DNA of 64,000 nt from Muricoccus roseus (GTDB taxonomy: Bacteria > Pseudomonadota > Alphaproteobacteria > Acetobacterales > Acetobacteraceae). The stretch covers positions 1 to 64,000 of the forward strand of contig NZ_FQZF01000011.1 in NCBI RefSeq assembly GCF_900141905.1, in the 5' to 3' direction. The notes below the pieces were generated by a model. The model had not been told where the DNA came from, searched no databases, and saw only the letters and a program-made list of their open reading frames with translations. Positions 18,025 to 26,928 of this stretch are shown here, piece after piece. The translations under genes and the position numbers were made by a program. Each line of letters opens with the position of its first letter. Position 1 is the stretch's first letter.

Positions 18025-18044
18025 AAGTTTGATGAGGCAAACTT
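18025..18044. promoter_or_regulatory. LysR-type operator, perfect inverted repeat
   Basis: AAGTTTG, six bases, then CAAACTT form a perfect inverted repeat between the divergent M81 peptidase operon (start 17955) and the LysR gene (start 18051). The arms and spacing fit a LysR T-N11-A type box. It ends six bases before the LysR start codon, so binding would block expression of the regulator itself while positioning it about 70 bp upstream of the peptidase start. Confidence 0.55.
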
Positions 18045-18050
18045 CCGGTT

Positions 18051-18974
18051 ATGAGGCTTCGTCCTTTCAAGCTTCGCGAGCTGGAGATCTTCCGCGCCGT
18101 CCTGGATCTCCGGTCGGTCACCGCGGCGGCCCAGCTGCTCGGCGTCTCGCAGCCGGCCATCAGCAAGTCCCTGCAACAGCTAGAGGCCGGGCTCGGTTTT
18201 CCCCTGTTCGAGCGCCTGGGCGGGCGTCTGCTGCCAACGCCCGAGGCGGAGGCGATGACCTATGCGCTGCAGGGCGTATTCGGGTCGCTCGAGGGGCTGC
18301 AATCGGCCGCTCGGGCCGCGCGGCAGGAGGCGGGCGGGCCCGTGACCATCGCGGCGCTTCCGACACTGGCGACGGTCGTCGTACCCGATGCCGTCCGCCT
18401 CGCTACCGAGCAGCATCCGAACCTGCAGATCAGCCTCAAGATCCTGCCGACCCGCGAGGTCGCGGAAGCCGTTGCCCTCGGCACTGCTGATATCGGGCTC
18501 GTGCACCGACTGCTCGACGACGACCCGCGTGTTCAAGGCGAGGACGTCGGGACTACGACCATGGTCTGCGTGCTGCCGGCAACGCATCCGCTGGCCAAAC
18601 TTGAAATCATTCACGCGGCGGCGTTGAACGGGGCGCGCTATGTTTCCTATACGCTGGCCTCCCCGATAGGCGAACGGATGCAGTCCGCGTTCGCCGCCGC
18701 CGGTGGAGCGTACAGGCCATCGGTGGAGGTCGCCGCCTCGACGGTCCTCTGCGAGGCCGCGCGGCGGCTGGGGCTCCCTGGGCTCGTCGAGGACTCCGCG
18801 CTTTCGACGGGCTGGTGGGCCGAGCTCGTTGTGCGTCCGCTCCGCCCGGCGATCATCCTCCGTCCGAGGCTCCTGCTCGGACTAAGACGGCCGCTTTCCC
18901 TCGGGGGTCGAGCCGTGGCGACTGCGATCAGACGGGGCCTTGCTGGCGCCGGGGGGTCAAGAGGACCAGAGTGA
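18051..18974 (+). CDS. LysR family transcriptional regulator (module C)
   Basis: About 307 residues. The N-terminal winged helix reads RELEIFRAVLDLRSVTAAAQ and LGVSQPAISKSLQQLEAGLG, followed by the periplasmic-binding-like effector domain (PVTIAALPTLATVVVPDAV). It is divergent from the M81 peptidase / binding-protein operon and is preceded by a perfect inverted repeat that is probably its operator. The start ATG 18051 sits right after the palindrome, giving a very short leader. The likely effector is the ligand or product of module C. The C-terminal tail is rich in Arg and Gly, with no unusual domain. Confidence 0.88.
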   Translation: MRLRPFKLRELEIFRAVLDLRSVTAAAQLLGVSQPAISKSLQQLEAGLGFPLFERLGGRLLPTPEAEAMTYALQGVFGSLEGLQSAARAARQEAGGPVTIAALPTLATVVVPDAVRLATEQHPNLQISLKILPTREVAEAVALGTADIGLVHRLLDDDPRVQGEDVGTTTMVCVLPATHPLAKLEIIHAAALNGARYVSYTLASPIGERMQSAFAAAGGAYRPSVEVAASTVLCEAARRLGLPGLVEDSALSTGWWAELVVRPLRPAIILRPRLLLGLRRPLSLGGRAVATAIRRGLAGAGGSRGPE

Positions 18975-19081
18975 GCCTACTTTCGCCGTTCCCGGGTGCG
19001 CTGCGGCCACCTCGCTCCGTCGAGGGCAGGCGACGTCCCCTGACCAGCCTCCCCGTCAAAGGTCGTCCTGCCCGCCCCTCG

Positions 19082-20422
19082 TCAGCTCCCTGCCGCGAAG
19101 AAGCGATTACTCGGCCGTGCCAGGCCTAGGTTGTCCCGCAGGGTCGCACCCTCATACTCCTTCCGGAACAGACCACGCCGCTGCAGCTCGGGGACGACGA
19201 GCCGAGCGAAGCGTTCAAGCCCCGTCGGCACCACCGGTGCTGCAATCATGAAGCCGTCGCATGCCTTAGAGGTGTACCACTCCTCCATGGTGTCCGCGAT
19301 CGTCATCGGATCGCCCTTGAACATGTTGCCGCCCATCTGTGGAAGGATCCGTCGGTAGGTCTGCCGTATCGTCAGCCCCTCCTCGCGGGCCATCCTGATG
19401 ATGGACTTGCCGATGCCGGTATGTCCGACATGCTCCTCGTCGAAGTCGGGCAAGGGCCCGTCCAGCGGGTAGTCCTTCATCTTTCGTCCCAGCATCTTGG
19501 ACAGGTAGTCGACGCCAACTGCTGGCGAGACGAGTTCATCGAGCTCCTGCAGCAAGGCGTCCGCTTCCGCCGCCGTCTCGCCAACGAAGATGGTGACACC
19601 TGCGAGGATACGCATGTCCTCGGCAGTTCGTCCGAACTTCGGCAAGCGCCCCTTTATGTCGGCGTACAGGCGTTGCGCCGCCGAAAGGCTGCCTTCGATG
19701 GCGAAGACACAGTCGGCATGGGCAGCCGAGAGATCCTTGCCAGTGTCCGACTGCCCGGCCGAGAACACGACCGGGTGGCCCTGAGGGGGCCGCGGTGCGT
19801 TCAGCGGGCCGCGGACCTGGAAGTGCGTTCCCTTGTGATCGAGCACATTCACCCTGGACGGGCGGAGGAACTGCCCACTCTCCTTGTCCTGCGGGAAGGC
19901 ATCTTCAGCCCAGCTGTCCCACAATCCTTTGACGACGGTCGCGAACTCGCTCGCGCGGTCATACCGCAGGTCACGCGCCACATGCTCCGCGTGGCTGAAG
20001 TTGAGGGCATCCTCGGGGTTCGATGTGGTGACGAGATTCCAGCCAGCCCTGCCACCGCTGAGATGGTCCAGCGAAGCGAAGCGCCGGGCGACGTGGAACG
20101 GCTCGTCGTAGGTCGTGGTCGCAGTCGCGACCAGGCCGATATTGCTCGTGTGCATGGCGAGTGCCGAGAGCAACGTCACGGGCTCCAGCACGCCGGGCCT
20201 GTCGGACGGGCTGGTGGCCGCGAAGAGGTCTGGCTTGTCCATCTGCCGAACGCCGTTGCCGTCCGCCAGGAAGAGGAGGTCGAATTTTGCCGCCTCCGCG
20301 ATTTGCGCAAGACGGACGGCGTTCCGGATGTTGGCTGCCGGTGCCTCCCAGGCCTGCGGATGCCGCCACTCGCTGACGTGGCTGCCCTGAGCATTGGCGT
20401 TAGCCGCAAGGATCATCGGCAT
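19082..20422 (-). CDS. LLM-class flavin-dependent monooxygenase (NtaA/SnaA/DszA family)
   Basis: About 446 residues, typical of the FMNH2-dependent NtaA/SnaA/SoxA(DszA) branch of the luciferase-like superfamily. Landmarks are AQIAEAAKFDLLFLADGNG, EPVTLLSALAMHTSNIGL, TATTTYDEPFHVARRFASLD, GGRAGWNLVTTSNP with EDALNF, and PVVFSAGQSDTG. Such enzymes oxidise C-N or C-S compounds such as nitrilotriacetate, EDTA or dibenzothiophene sulfone, with reduced flavin from a separate reductase not seen here. ATG 20422 is chosen because family similarity begins there. It lies 232 bp downstream of a Bug receptor on the same strand, which may import the substrate. Confidence 0.9.
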   Translation of the reverse strand: MPMILAANANAQGSHVSEWRHPQAWEAPAANIRNAVRLAQIAEAAKFDLLFLADGNGVRQMDKPDLFAATSPSDRPGVLEPVTLLSALAMHTSNIGLVATATTTYDEPFHVARRFASLDHLSGGRAGWNLVTTSNPEDALNFSHAEHVARDLRYDRASEFATVVKGLWDSWAEDAFPQDKESGQFLRPSRVNVLDHKGTHFQVRGPLNAPRPPQGHPVVFSAGQSDTGKDLSAAHADCVFAIEGSLSAAQRLYADIKGRLPKFGRTAEDMRILAGVTIFVGETAAEADALLQELDELVSPAVGVDYLSKMLGRKMKDYPLDGPLPDFDEEHVGHTGIGKSIIRMAREEGLTIRQTYRRILPQMGGNMFKGDPMTIADTMEEWYTSKACDGFMIAAPVVPTGLERFARLVVPELQRRGLFRKEYEGATLRDNLGLARPSNRFFAAGS

Positions 20423-20654
20423 GAGCTCAGCCTCTCTTCGTCTTCTGGATGATTCGCAACCTCCGGCCATCTCGGCTCCGCGACGCAGCGATGGGGTTGC
20501 TTCTCAATGATGCCGCCGGGAACGCGCGCCCCGCGGAGCGCGTCCTGACCGGGACTTCTACCCACCAGGGAGACGTCCATCGCGTTCGCGCGTGGCCAAC
20601 GATGAACTCTGGGGGCAGAAAACCAAGGCTAGACAACGGCAAGCCATAGCTGAC

Positions 20655-21659
20655 TCATTCCTTTTCGATCCCAGCCATTCGGACCACGTCGCTCCAGCGC
20701 TTGCGCTCTGCCGCCAGCACGCGATCCATGTCCTCCGGGGTGCCGCCCACCGGCTCCGCGCCCCAGCTCAAGAGCCGGTCGCGGATGGCGGGCTGGCGGA
20801 GCAATTTGTCGATCTCCGACGCGATGGCGCGACGGGCCCCAAGCGGTGTCCCGGCCGGGGCGGCGTAGCCAAGCCAGGCATTCGCCTCGTAGCCAGCGAG
20901 ACCGGCCTCCTGGAGCGTGGGCACATCCGGCAACAATGGGAAGCGGGTGGTGCCGCCGACCGCGAGCGGGATCAGGCGCCCATCGCGGAAATCATCGAGG
21001 AACGAGGGGGCCTGCTCGATCACCAGCTGGATACGACCGGCTAGTAAGTCGGTGCGGGCCGGAGAGCCACCGCGGTATTGCACCATTTCCAGCTGCAGGC
21101 CGCCAGCAAGGGCGCGGAACATCTCAACAGTCAGCCGGGACGCCATGCCGGATGTGGCAAAATTCAACTCGCCCGGGCGACGCCTGGCGAGCGCGATGAA
21201 CTCCTGCGCCGTGCGCACACCAAGCGAGGGCGGCACGATCATCACATAGGGAATGTTCGCCACCATGGAGACGCCGACGAGGTCTCGCTCGGGATCGTAG
21301 GGCAGCGTCTTGTAGACGTAGGGGTTCACCGCCATTGGCCCAGGACTGGCCGCGAGCAGCGTGTGACCATCGGCCGGAGCCTTGGCGACGGCATCGGCCC
21401 CAATGACGCCGAAGGCGCCGGCGCGGTTCTCCACCACGACCTGCTGTCCGAGAGGCCCGCCGAGGTTCTCGGCGATGAGACGTGCGATCAGGTCGGTCGC
21501 GCCGCCCGGCGCGAAGGGAACGACCACGCGAATCGTGCGGGTGGGCCAGGAAGCCTGCGCCTTAGCGCGCTTAGGTAAAGCAAAGGCAGTTGCACCAGCG
21601 GCCAGGGCTCTGAGGGCGCTGCGCCGGCCTGCTTGGAACGGCGTGGGGCTAGCCGAACT
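20655..21659 (-). CDS. Bug-family TTT solute-binding protein (module D)
   Basis: A receptor of about 334 residues. A TTG at 21659, preceded by GAGGGAGGG, gives a compact twin-arginine-like signal (GRRSALRALAAGATAFALP). An open frame extends further upstream to 21749, so the start is uncertain. The mature protein has the family opening TIRVVVPFAPGGATDLIARL, VVENRAGAFGVIG and QYRGGSPARTDLL. It is transcribed toward the LLM monooxygenase gene and divergently from a GntR regulator, making a receptor-oxygenase-regulator module. No permease partner is adjacent. Confidence 0.85.
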   Translation of the reverse strand, partial: SSASPTPFQAGRRSALRALAAGATAFALPKRAKAQASWPTRTIRVVVPFAPGGATDLIARLIAENLGGPLGQQVVVENRAGAFGVIGADAVAKAPADGHTLLAASPGPMAVNPYVYKTLPYDPERDLVGVSMVANIPYVMIVPPSLGVRTAQEFIALARRRPGELNFATSGMASRLTVEMFRALAGGLQLEMVQYRGGSPARTDLLAGRIQLVIEQAPSFLDDFRDGRLIPLAVGGTTRFPLLPDVPTLQEAGLAGYEANAWLGYAAPAGTPLGARRAIASEIDKLLRQPAIRDRLLSWGAEPVGGTPEDMDRVLAAERKRWSDVVRMAGIEKE

Positions 21660-21803
21660 CAACTGCCCTCCCTCTTGCACCACGGTCGGGGCGCTTAGTC
21701 CGACAGTCCTGAATGTCCACAGCCCAGCGGCACGATCGGTCCCAGACATCCACCAAAACTCCCAAAGCTGTAGCCTGGCATTCCCTAATCCGTTAAACAG
21801 AAT

Positions 21804-21815
21804 ATTGAAGACAAT
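21804..21815. promoter_or_regulatory. Candidate GntR/FCD operator
   Basis: ATTGAAGACAAT has inverted ATTG/CAAT arms and resembles FCD-type GntR sites. It lies in the intergenic region between the module D Bug gene and the divergent GntR gene, 12 bp before the GntR start. The arms are short, so this is tentative. Confidence 0.3.
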
Positions 21816-21826
21816 CCTGTCCGGGA

Positions 21827-22546
21827 ATGATCATGAGGACAAGCCCTTCTCTCACGTCCGCCCAACTTGCAGGAGCACCGCTGCCCTCGCCGCCGTCCAG
21901 CTTGCCGGATTATGTGGCCGATCAACTACGTGCAGCGATCCTGGGCGGCCACGTCGCGGCTGGTACGCCCTTGCGGCAGGAGGACATCGCGAAGCAGCTT
22001 GGGGCGAGCCGCCCTCCCGTGCGGGAAGCCCTCCGCCTATTGGAAGGTGAGGGCCTAGTCGAGCTTCGCCCTCGCCGCGGCTATGTCGTGGCGTCCCTCA
22101 ACATGACCGAGGTCGCCGAGATCTTCGACATCCGCGAACGCCTCGAGGAACACGCCGCTGAACTCGCCGCATTGCGCAGGACTCGTAAGGACGTCAGTGA
22201 GGTCGCCGCTCTCCTTACCAGGATGGAGGCGCTTGATGAGAGCGAGCTGGGTCTCTTCGCTGCAGCAAATCACGCCTTCCACACACGCATCTTTCAGGTG
22301 GCGGATCGCCCGAGGCTCCTCCGAATGATGCTCTCGCTGCGCGAGACGGTTGAGCGCTACATCCGACTGGGCGGCGCTCTCTCCGCGGATATGCCGACTG
22401 TACGCGACGAGCATCGGGCCATCTTCGCGGCTTTTGAGGCGGGCGATTCAGTGACGCTCGGTCGCCTCAGTAGAGCGCACGTGGCGGGCACAGGGCACAG
22501 ACTGCTCGCAGCTCTTGCAGCACGCGAGCAATCTCATGCTGGATAA
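21827..22546 (+). CDS. GntR family regulator, FCD subfamily (module D)
   Basis: About 239 residues. The N-terminal DNA-binding domain contains LRAAILGGHVAAGTPLRQED, QLGASRPPVREALRLLEGEG and the wing LVELRPRRGYVVASL. The FCD effector domain follows (EIFDIRERLEEHAAELAA, AANHAFHTRIFQ, RDEHRAIFAAFEAGD). FCD proteins bind carboxylic acids through a metal-binding helical bundle. It is divergent from the Bug/LLM pair and probably represses it. ATG 21833 is an alternative start only two codons downstream. Confidence 0.88.
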   Translation: MIMRTSPSLTSAQLAGAPLPSPPSSLPDYVADQLRAAILGGHVAAGTPLRQEDIAKQLGASRPPVREALRLLEGEGLVELRPRRGYVVASLNMTEVAEIFDIRERLEEHAAELAALRRTRKDVSEVAALLTRMEALDESELGLFAAANHAFHTRIFQVADRPRLLRMMLSLRETVERYIRLGGALSADMPTVRDEHRAIFAAFEAGDSVTLGRLSRAHVAGTGHRLLAALAAREQSHAG

Positions 22547-22898
22547 CGTGAGACCGCCACTACGCCTACTTGCCCCAAATCGGCGCCAGAAATGCCTTCC
22601 TCTGTGCTTCGACCCAGCCCGATCTCCTGAAGAACGCGCCGGACGCCGGGATGGATCAACGCCGGATCCGGCGCCGTGCCACTCGAATTTTCAGCACGCG
22701 TTTCCGAGGCTGGTTTACTGCCGCGGCGAGGCGATCCCCACCCACGGCGGTACGCCCGTACGAGCCGTTCGACGGCAACCTCTTCCAGATCGGGCCGCAT
22801 TATCACGAAACATCAGGAGCCCACAGACGGTCAGCCCATACACCGGACAATGGGATCCCTGGAGCAGCAGCCGTGGCAAACGCCTCAGCACAAACCCG
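22547..22898. other. Non-coding or decayed stretch between convergent genes
   Basis: About 350 bp between the 3' ends of the GntR gene and the broken FAD dehydrogenase gene. Short open frames exist on both strands without recognisable family motifs. One minus-strand frame ending near 22568 reads like a protein C-terminus (WVEAQRKAFLAPIWGK before a stop), which may be a remnant of a lost gene. No terminator hairpin was found. Confidence 0.3.
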
Positions 22899-24504
22899 CT
22901 AGCTGTTCATGGTGAGCGCCAACCCTCGCGCTGCGAGCAGGCCAAATGTCAGGCCCGAGCCGAGAGAAAAGCCTGTCTGATAGCCGGATCCTGTTTCGGT
23001 CCTCGCTGCCGCATTGCCCACAGCGTAAAGGCCTTGGATGGGATGCCCACGAACATGGGTCACACGCGCTTCGGTGTCAGCCACGACACCCGCGGACGAT
23101 AGCGCCGTCGGATGTAGACGAACTCCGTAGAATGGCGGCTGCTCTATGGGGCCGAGCGTCGTGCTCGGGTCGAAGCGCGCCAAGCCCCATGGGGTCTCGC
23201 CGCGGCGCTGCTCACTGTCCAAGCCGCGCCGCACATCCTCGTTGAAACGCTGAACTGTGGCCGCGAGGCCCTCAGCGTCAATCCTGAGCTCAATCGCGAG
23301 GGCTTCCAAGGACGTGGCGCGCAGCACCCAGGACGGGATCTCCCTGCCCGGCGCGCGCCCTGCAAAGGACTGGCCTTTCGCATAGCCCGCGTCGAAGATC
23401 AGAAAGCAGGGCAGGTTCGGCTGCTCGCGCGTGCGCGCATCGAACTCGCGCAACCGCGGCGCTACGGCTTGGAAGAAGCTCTCGTCGGCAAACCGATGTC
23501 CGTGCCGGTTCACGACGATGGTCCGCGGCGCCGTCAGCTCCGCGGTCGCAGAGAGGCGGCAAAGCGCGGTTCCGCCCGAAGCCTCCTCAGGATTTCGGAA
23601 GCCAAGGAAGATAGACAGGTTGTTGCCGACGACGCGGAGGGCGGCCCCGATCTCGGTGGCCATTACCAGCGCGTCGCCGGTCAGGCTCTCGGGAAACATG
23701 GACTGCCAGCCCGGCAATGCCTCAAAGCGATGGACGAGCTCCGGGCTGGATTCATAGCCGCCGCTTGCCTGCACCACGCCGCTCCGCGCGGCCCAAGGTC
23801 TCGCCATCACGGGTCACGATCCCTGCCACCCGGCCATCTGTTACGACCAGCCGCTCCGCACCCACCCCCGTCCGGATCTCCACGCCGTGCCGCAGCGCCG
23901 CGCGCAGCATCCAGGCCACCAACCCCGCGCCGGCGCCGCAGAGGCCAGGGTTGGCGCGTGCGACCTCCTCGGCAGCGTCCCAGGTCGCCTTCCGGTTGGG
24001 CCCGCCAAGCGCGACCGCCTCTTGGCCCCCGAGCCGGTAGAGCGGCCCAGACGGGCGCAGCACCCGGTCCGCCCACTCACCCAGCTCCGCTAAGTCGATC
24101 GCCGGCAACTCGACCGGACGGCCCCCGGCCGTCGCCCCCGGAGCCATGCCGTAATGGTCGAGGCGCGGGCTCAACCGAAACGGCAGGCCGGCGGCCTCGA
24201 AGAAGCGTAGCGCTCCAGGCGCCTCGGCGGCGAAGGCTTCCATCCGTGCCGGGTCAAGCCCGTCCGCTCCGACGTAGCGGAGATAGGCCCGCACGGCTTC
24301 CGGGCTGTCACCGCCGCCCGCCGCCGCGTTCAGGTGGTTGTCGCCGATCCAAAGCAGGCCGCTGGAGATGGCGGTGCCGCCGCCGACCATCGCCGCCTTC
24401 TCGACCAGCAGGCAGTCCAGCCCGAGGAGACGTGCGGCGATGGCCGTGGCAAGGCCGGCCAGGCCGGAGCCGACCACGACCACGTCCCAGCCCTGCGCCG
24501 TCAC
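22899..24504 (-). pseudogene. Frameshifted FAD-dependent dehydrogenase (fumarate reductase/KstD-like flavoprotein)
   Basis: Two frames together make one flavoprotein of about 530 residues. The first begins at a probable GTG (24504) with WDVVVVGSGLAGLATAIAA, the FAD Rossmann motif. It runs to about 23790, where it passes into ERRGAGKRRL and a stop. The second frame continues in register with GVVQASGGYES and ends with the C-terminal FAD-contact region (GLYAVGNAAARTETGSGYQT). The join at about 23775-23810 needs one frameshift. The fold oxidises or reduces C-C bonds, as in fumarate reductase or ketosteroid dehydrogenase flavoproteins. It starts 11 bp after the reconstructed stop of the equally damaged Bug gene, so the two formed an operon. 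A sequencing error cannot be excluded. Confidence 0.8.
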
Positions 24505-24515
24505 GGAACCCGCCC

Positions 24516-25493
24516 TCACTGAGGCCGGATTCCGGCCGCCTCCACCACGCCGCGCCATCGCACCGTCTCGCCGGCGAGGAGGCGCGCCACCTCCTCCGGC
24601 CGCCCGCCGCCCGCCGCCCGGGAGGCAGGCAATGGAGGCCAGGAACTCCACCATGTCGGGCGAAGCCAGCGCCTTCGCCGTCTCGGTGTAAAGGCGGTCG
24701 ATCACGGCCTGAGGGGTGCCGCGCGGGGCCCAAGCCCTGACCAGTGCATCACGTCGTAGCCGGGCAGTCCCGCCTCGGCGAAGGTCGGCACATCGGGCAG
24801 GGCGGCGAGGCGGCCGGAGCCGCTGATCGCCAGCGGGCGAAGCAGCCCCGCACCGCTGCCCATCGCCGCGCCGGGCGAGGCGAAGACCACGTCCACCTGC
24901 TTGGCCAGAAGAGCCGTCACCGCCTCCCCCCCACCGCGATAGGGAACGTGGAGCAGCTTCACGCCGGCGGCGAGTTCATAGGCGACGGTCGCGAAGTGGA
25001 CGGAGCTGCCCACTCCGCCGCTGCCATAGGTCAGCTTCTCCGGTTGTTGGCGCGCGACTTCCGCCAGAGCCTGCAGGCTCGTGATGGACGAGTCCCGATG
25101 AACCGCCGCGATCACAGGGGTAAACGCGCTGATTGTGATCAGCTTGAAGGCCTGGGCGTGGTTGAAAGGCAGATGCCCCACCAGAAAGGGCATCATGCCG
25201 TAGGTGCTGTCCAGCGCGATCAGAGTGTAACCGTCCGGCGCAGCACGGGCTGCCTCGGACGCCCCAATGCTGCCTCCCGCGCCCGAGCGGTTCTCCACTA
25301 CGATGGCCTGACCAAGCTGCTCAGAGAGCTTTTGGGCGAGCTTGCGGGCTACCGTGTCGATGGCCCCGGTGGGGGCCCAGGCCACGATGAGCCGGATGGG
25401 GCGTAAGGGGTAGAGAGCCTGGGCCGAGCCGGGGCGTGGATCTAGGGACGATGCTGCAGCTATGGCCAGCAGCTCTCGGCGTGACCTGCGCAT
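24516..25493 (-). pseudogene. Bug-family TTT solute-binding protein with two frameshifts
   Basis: The first frame (from ATG 25493) holds a signal peptide (RRSRRELLAIAAASSLDP) and most of a Bug receptor: PIRLIVAWAPTGAIDTVARK, VVENRSGAGGSIGASEAA, HVPYRGGGEAVTAL. It goes off-frame after HWSGLGPR near 24720-24727. The expected continuation, AVIDRLYTETAKALAS, is in a second frame. After ASIACLP, near 24600-24622 in a GGC-rich run, the C-terminus (GRPEEVARLLAGETVRWRG) is in a third frame and stops at 24516. The reconstructed length is about 325 residues, normal for the family. Both shifts fall in G/C-rich runs, so sequencing error or genuine decay are both possible. It preceded the FAD dehydrogenase gene. 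Confidence 0.8.
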
Positions 25494-25665
25494 GAGGAGG
25501 TTCCCGTCCCGCGTAGTCCTAGGGTGAAAGCCAAGGGGCCTCCACGTCAGGGGCATTCTTATCGCCAAAGGCTGTGGCCGGCGCGTGCCGTGTCAACGAC
25601 GCAAGGTCAAAGCCACAGATGGAGGAGTGCGCAGCTTCCGAGCAACGTCCATCGAAGCCGCGTCG

Positions 25666-25699
25666 CTTATTGCAACGCTACGTGTCGTATGCTTAATAG
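25666..25699. promoter_or_regulatory. Shared imperfect palindrome upstream of the prpF-like operon
   Basis: A 34-bp module with the core ACGCTACGTGTCGT, flanked by CTTATT on the left and AATAG on the right. The same arrangement (CTATT, core ACGATACGTGTCGT, AATAG) occurs at 36037-36068 in the same orientation. Here it ends 38 bp before the prpF-like ATG. The near-identical core and symmetric A/T flanks suggest a binding site for one regulator, such as the TetR protein at 32301-32975. This is inference. Confidence 0.5.
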
Positions 25700-25737
25700 C
25701 CGCAAGCCAATTCGAATGGCAGCGACTGGAGGATACG

Positions 25738-26928
25738 ATGGCACGGCAAACGCGATGCGTGATGATGCGCGGCGGCACGAGCAAGGCTGTCTTTCTCAAG
25801 GAAGCCGACCTGCCGACCGATCCCGCCGCACGCGACGCCCTCATCCTCGGGATCTTCGGCTCCCCTGATAAGCGTCAGATCGATGGTCTCGGCGGCGCAG
25901 ATCCGCTGACAAGCAAGCTCGCCGTCATCGGCCCACCCCGCACGGAGCTTCCGGAAGCCGCGGGAACACACCTCACCTACACCTTCGGTCAGGTGGAGAT
26001 CGATGAGCCAGCGATCGACTACCTCAGCCTATGCGGCAACATCAGCTCGGCCGTTGGCGCCTTCGCCGTGCGCGAGGGCATGGTCGAGGCGCGATCGCCG
26101 GTAACGGTCGTGCGCGCCTGGAACACGAACCTGAAACGTGTGCTGCGGATCGAAGTGCCGGTCGAGCATGGCCAGCCAATGGAGGAGGGCGACTACGCGG
26201 TCCCCGGTGTTCCCGGAACGGGCGCGCCTATCCTCGTGGATTTCGCTGACACCGCGGGTGGCGCGACCGGCGCTCTGCTTCCCACTGGCAGTCCCATGGA
26301 CCGGCTCGAGGTGGAGGGCATTGGCACGATCGAGGTCAGCCTGGTCGATATCGGAAACCCGCACGTTTTCGTCCGCGCCACCGATGTGGGCATGACCGGT
26401 CGCGAGACGCCAGGCGAGATCGATGGCGATGCCAAGCTGCTGGACCGGCTGGAGCGCATCCGCGGCGCAGCCGCCCACCGGCTCGGTCTCGCCACCTCGC
26501 CCTCGGCTGCGCGCGCCGAGACACCGGCCGTGCCTATCCTCGGCATGGTAGCGGCGCCCGAAAGCTATCGCGACTTCCTCCACGACCGCGAGGTTCCCGC
26601 CGAAGACATGGACGTTCTGGCGCGGCTGATGTTCATGCAGCGCACCCACAAGACCTATGCCGGAACCAGCACCGTCTGCACCGGCGTAGCGAGCCGCCTT
26701 CCCGGCACCCTGGTGCACGAGGCCGCGCGCCCCGTGCCGCTCGGGACGGTCGCATGCCGTATCGGCCACCCGGCCGGCGTCATCACCACGGAGGTTGTGG
26801 TCTCCGGTGGAAACGGGCCGGAGTTCCGCGTCGAACGCGCAACCCTCGGCCGCACCGCGCGGCGGATCATGGAGGGCTACGTCTTCACCGCCGACGGCGG
26901 GCAGGTGGCGGCGGAGGCCGCCGAATGA
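25738..26928 (+). CDS. PrpF-like isomerase (methylaconitate / methylitaconate / oxalomesaconate tautomerase family)
   Basis: About 396 residues with the duplicated diaminopimelate-epimerase-like fold of the PrpF family. N-terminal landmarks are CVMMRGGTSKAVFLKEADLP, GSPDKRQIDGLGGADPLTSK (near 41) and SLCGNISSAVGAFAV (near 97, with Cys99). Near the C-terminus come MFMQRTHKTYAGTSTVC and GHPAGVI. Members shift double bonds in unsaturated di- and tricarboxylates without cofactors. Start ATG 25738 follows TGGAGG at good spacing. It begins a run of six co-directional genes and overlaps the next by 4 bp. No aconitase-type hydratase (AcnD) is nearby, so a methylcitrate-cycle role is unlikely; the exact substrate is unknown. 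Confidence 0.87.
   Translation: MARQTRCVMMRGGTSKAVFLKEADLPTDPAARDALILGIFGSPDKRQIDGLGGADPLTSKLAVIGPPRTELPEAAGTHLTYTFGQVEIDEPAIDYLSLCGNISSAVGAFAVREGMVEARSPVTVVRAWNTNLKRVLRIEVPVEHGQPMEEGDYAVPGVPGTGAPILVDFADTAGGATGALLPTGSPMDRLEVEGIGTIEVSLVDIGNPHVFVRATDVGMTGRETPGEIDGDAKLLDRLERIRGAAAHRLGLATSPSAARAETPAVPILGMVAAPESYRDFLHDREVPAEDMDVLARLMFMQRTHKTYAGTSTVCTGVASRLPGTLVHEAARPVPLGTVACRIGHPAGVITTEVVVSGGNGPEFRVERATLGRTARRIMEGYVFTADGGQVAAEAAE

Noticed and set aside
22534-22806. 90-codon minus-strand open frame in the gap after GntR
   Set aside because: It overlaps the GntR 3' end, lacks family similarity and carries no convincing start signal.
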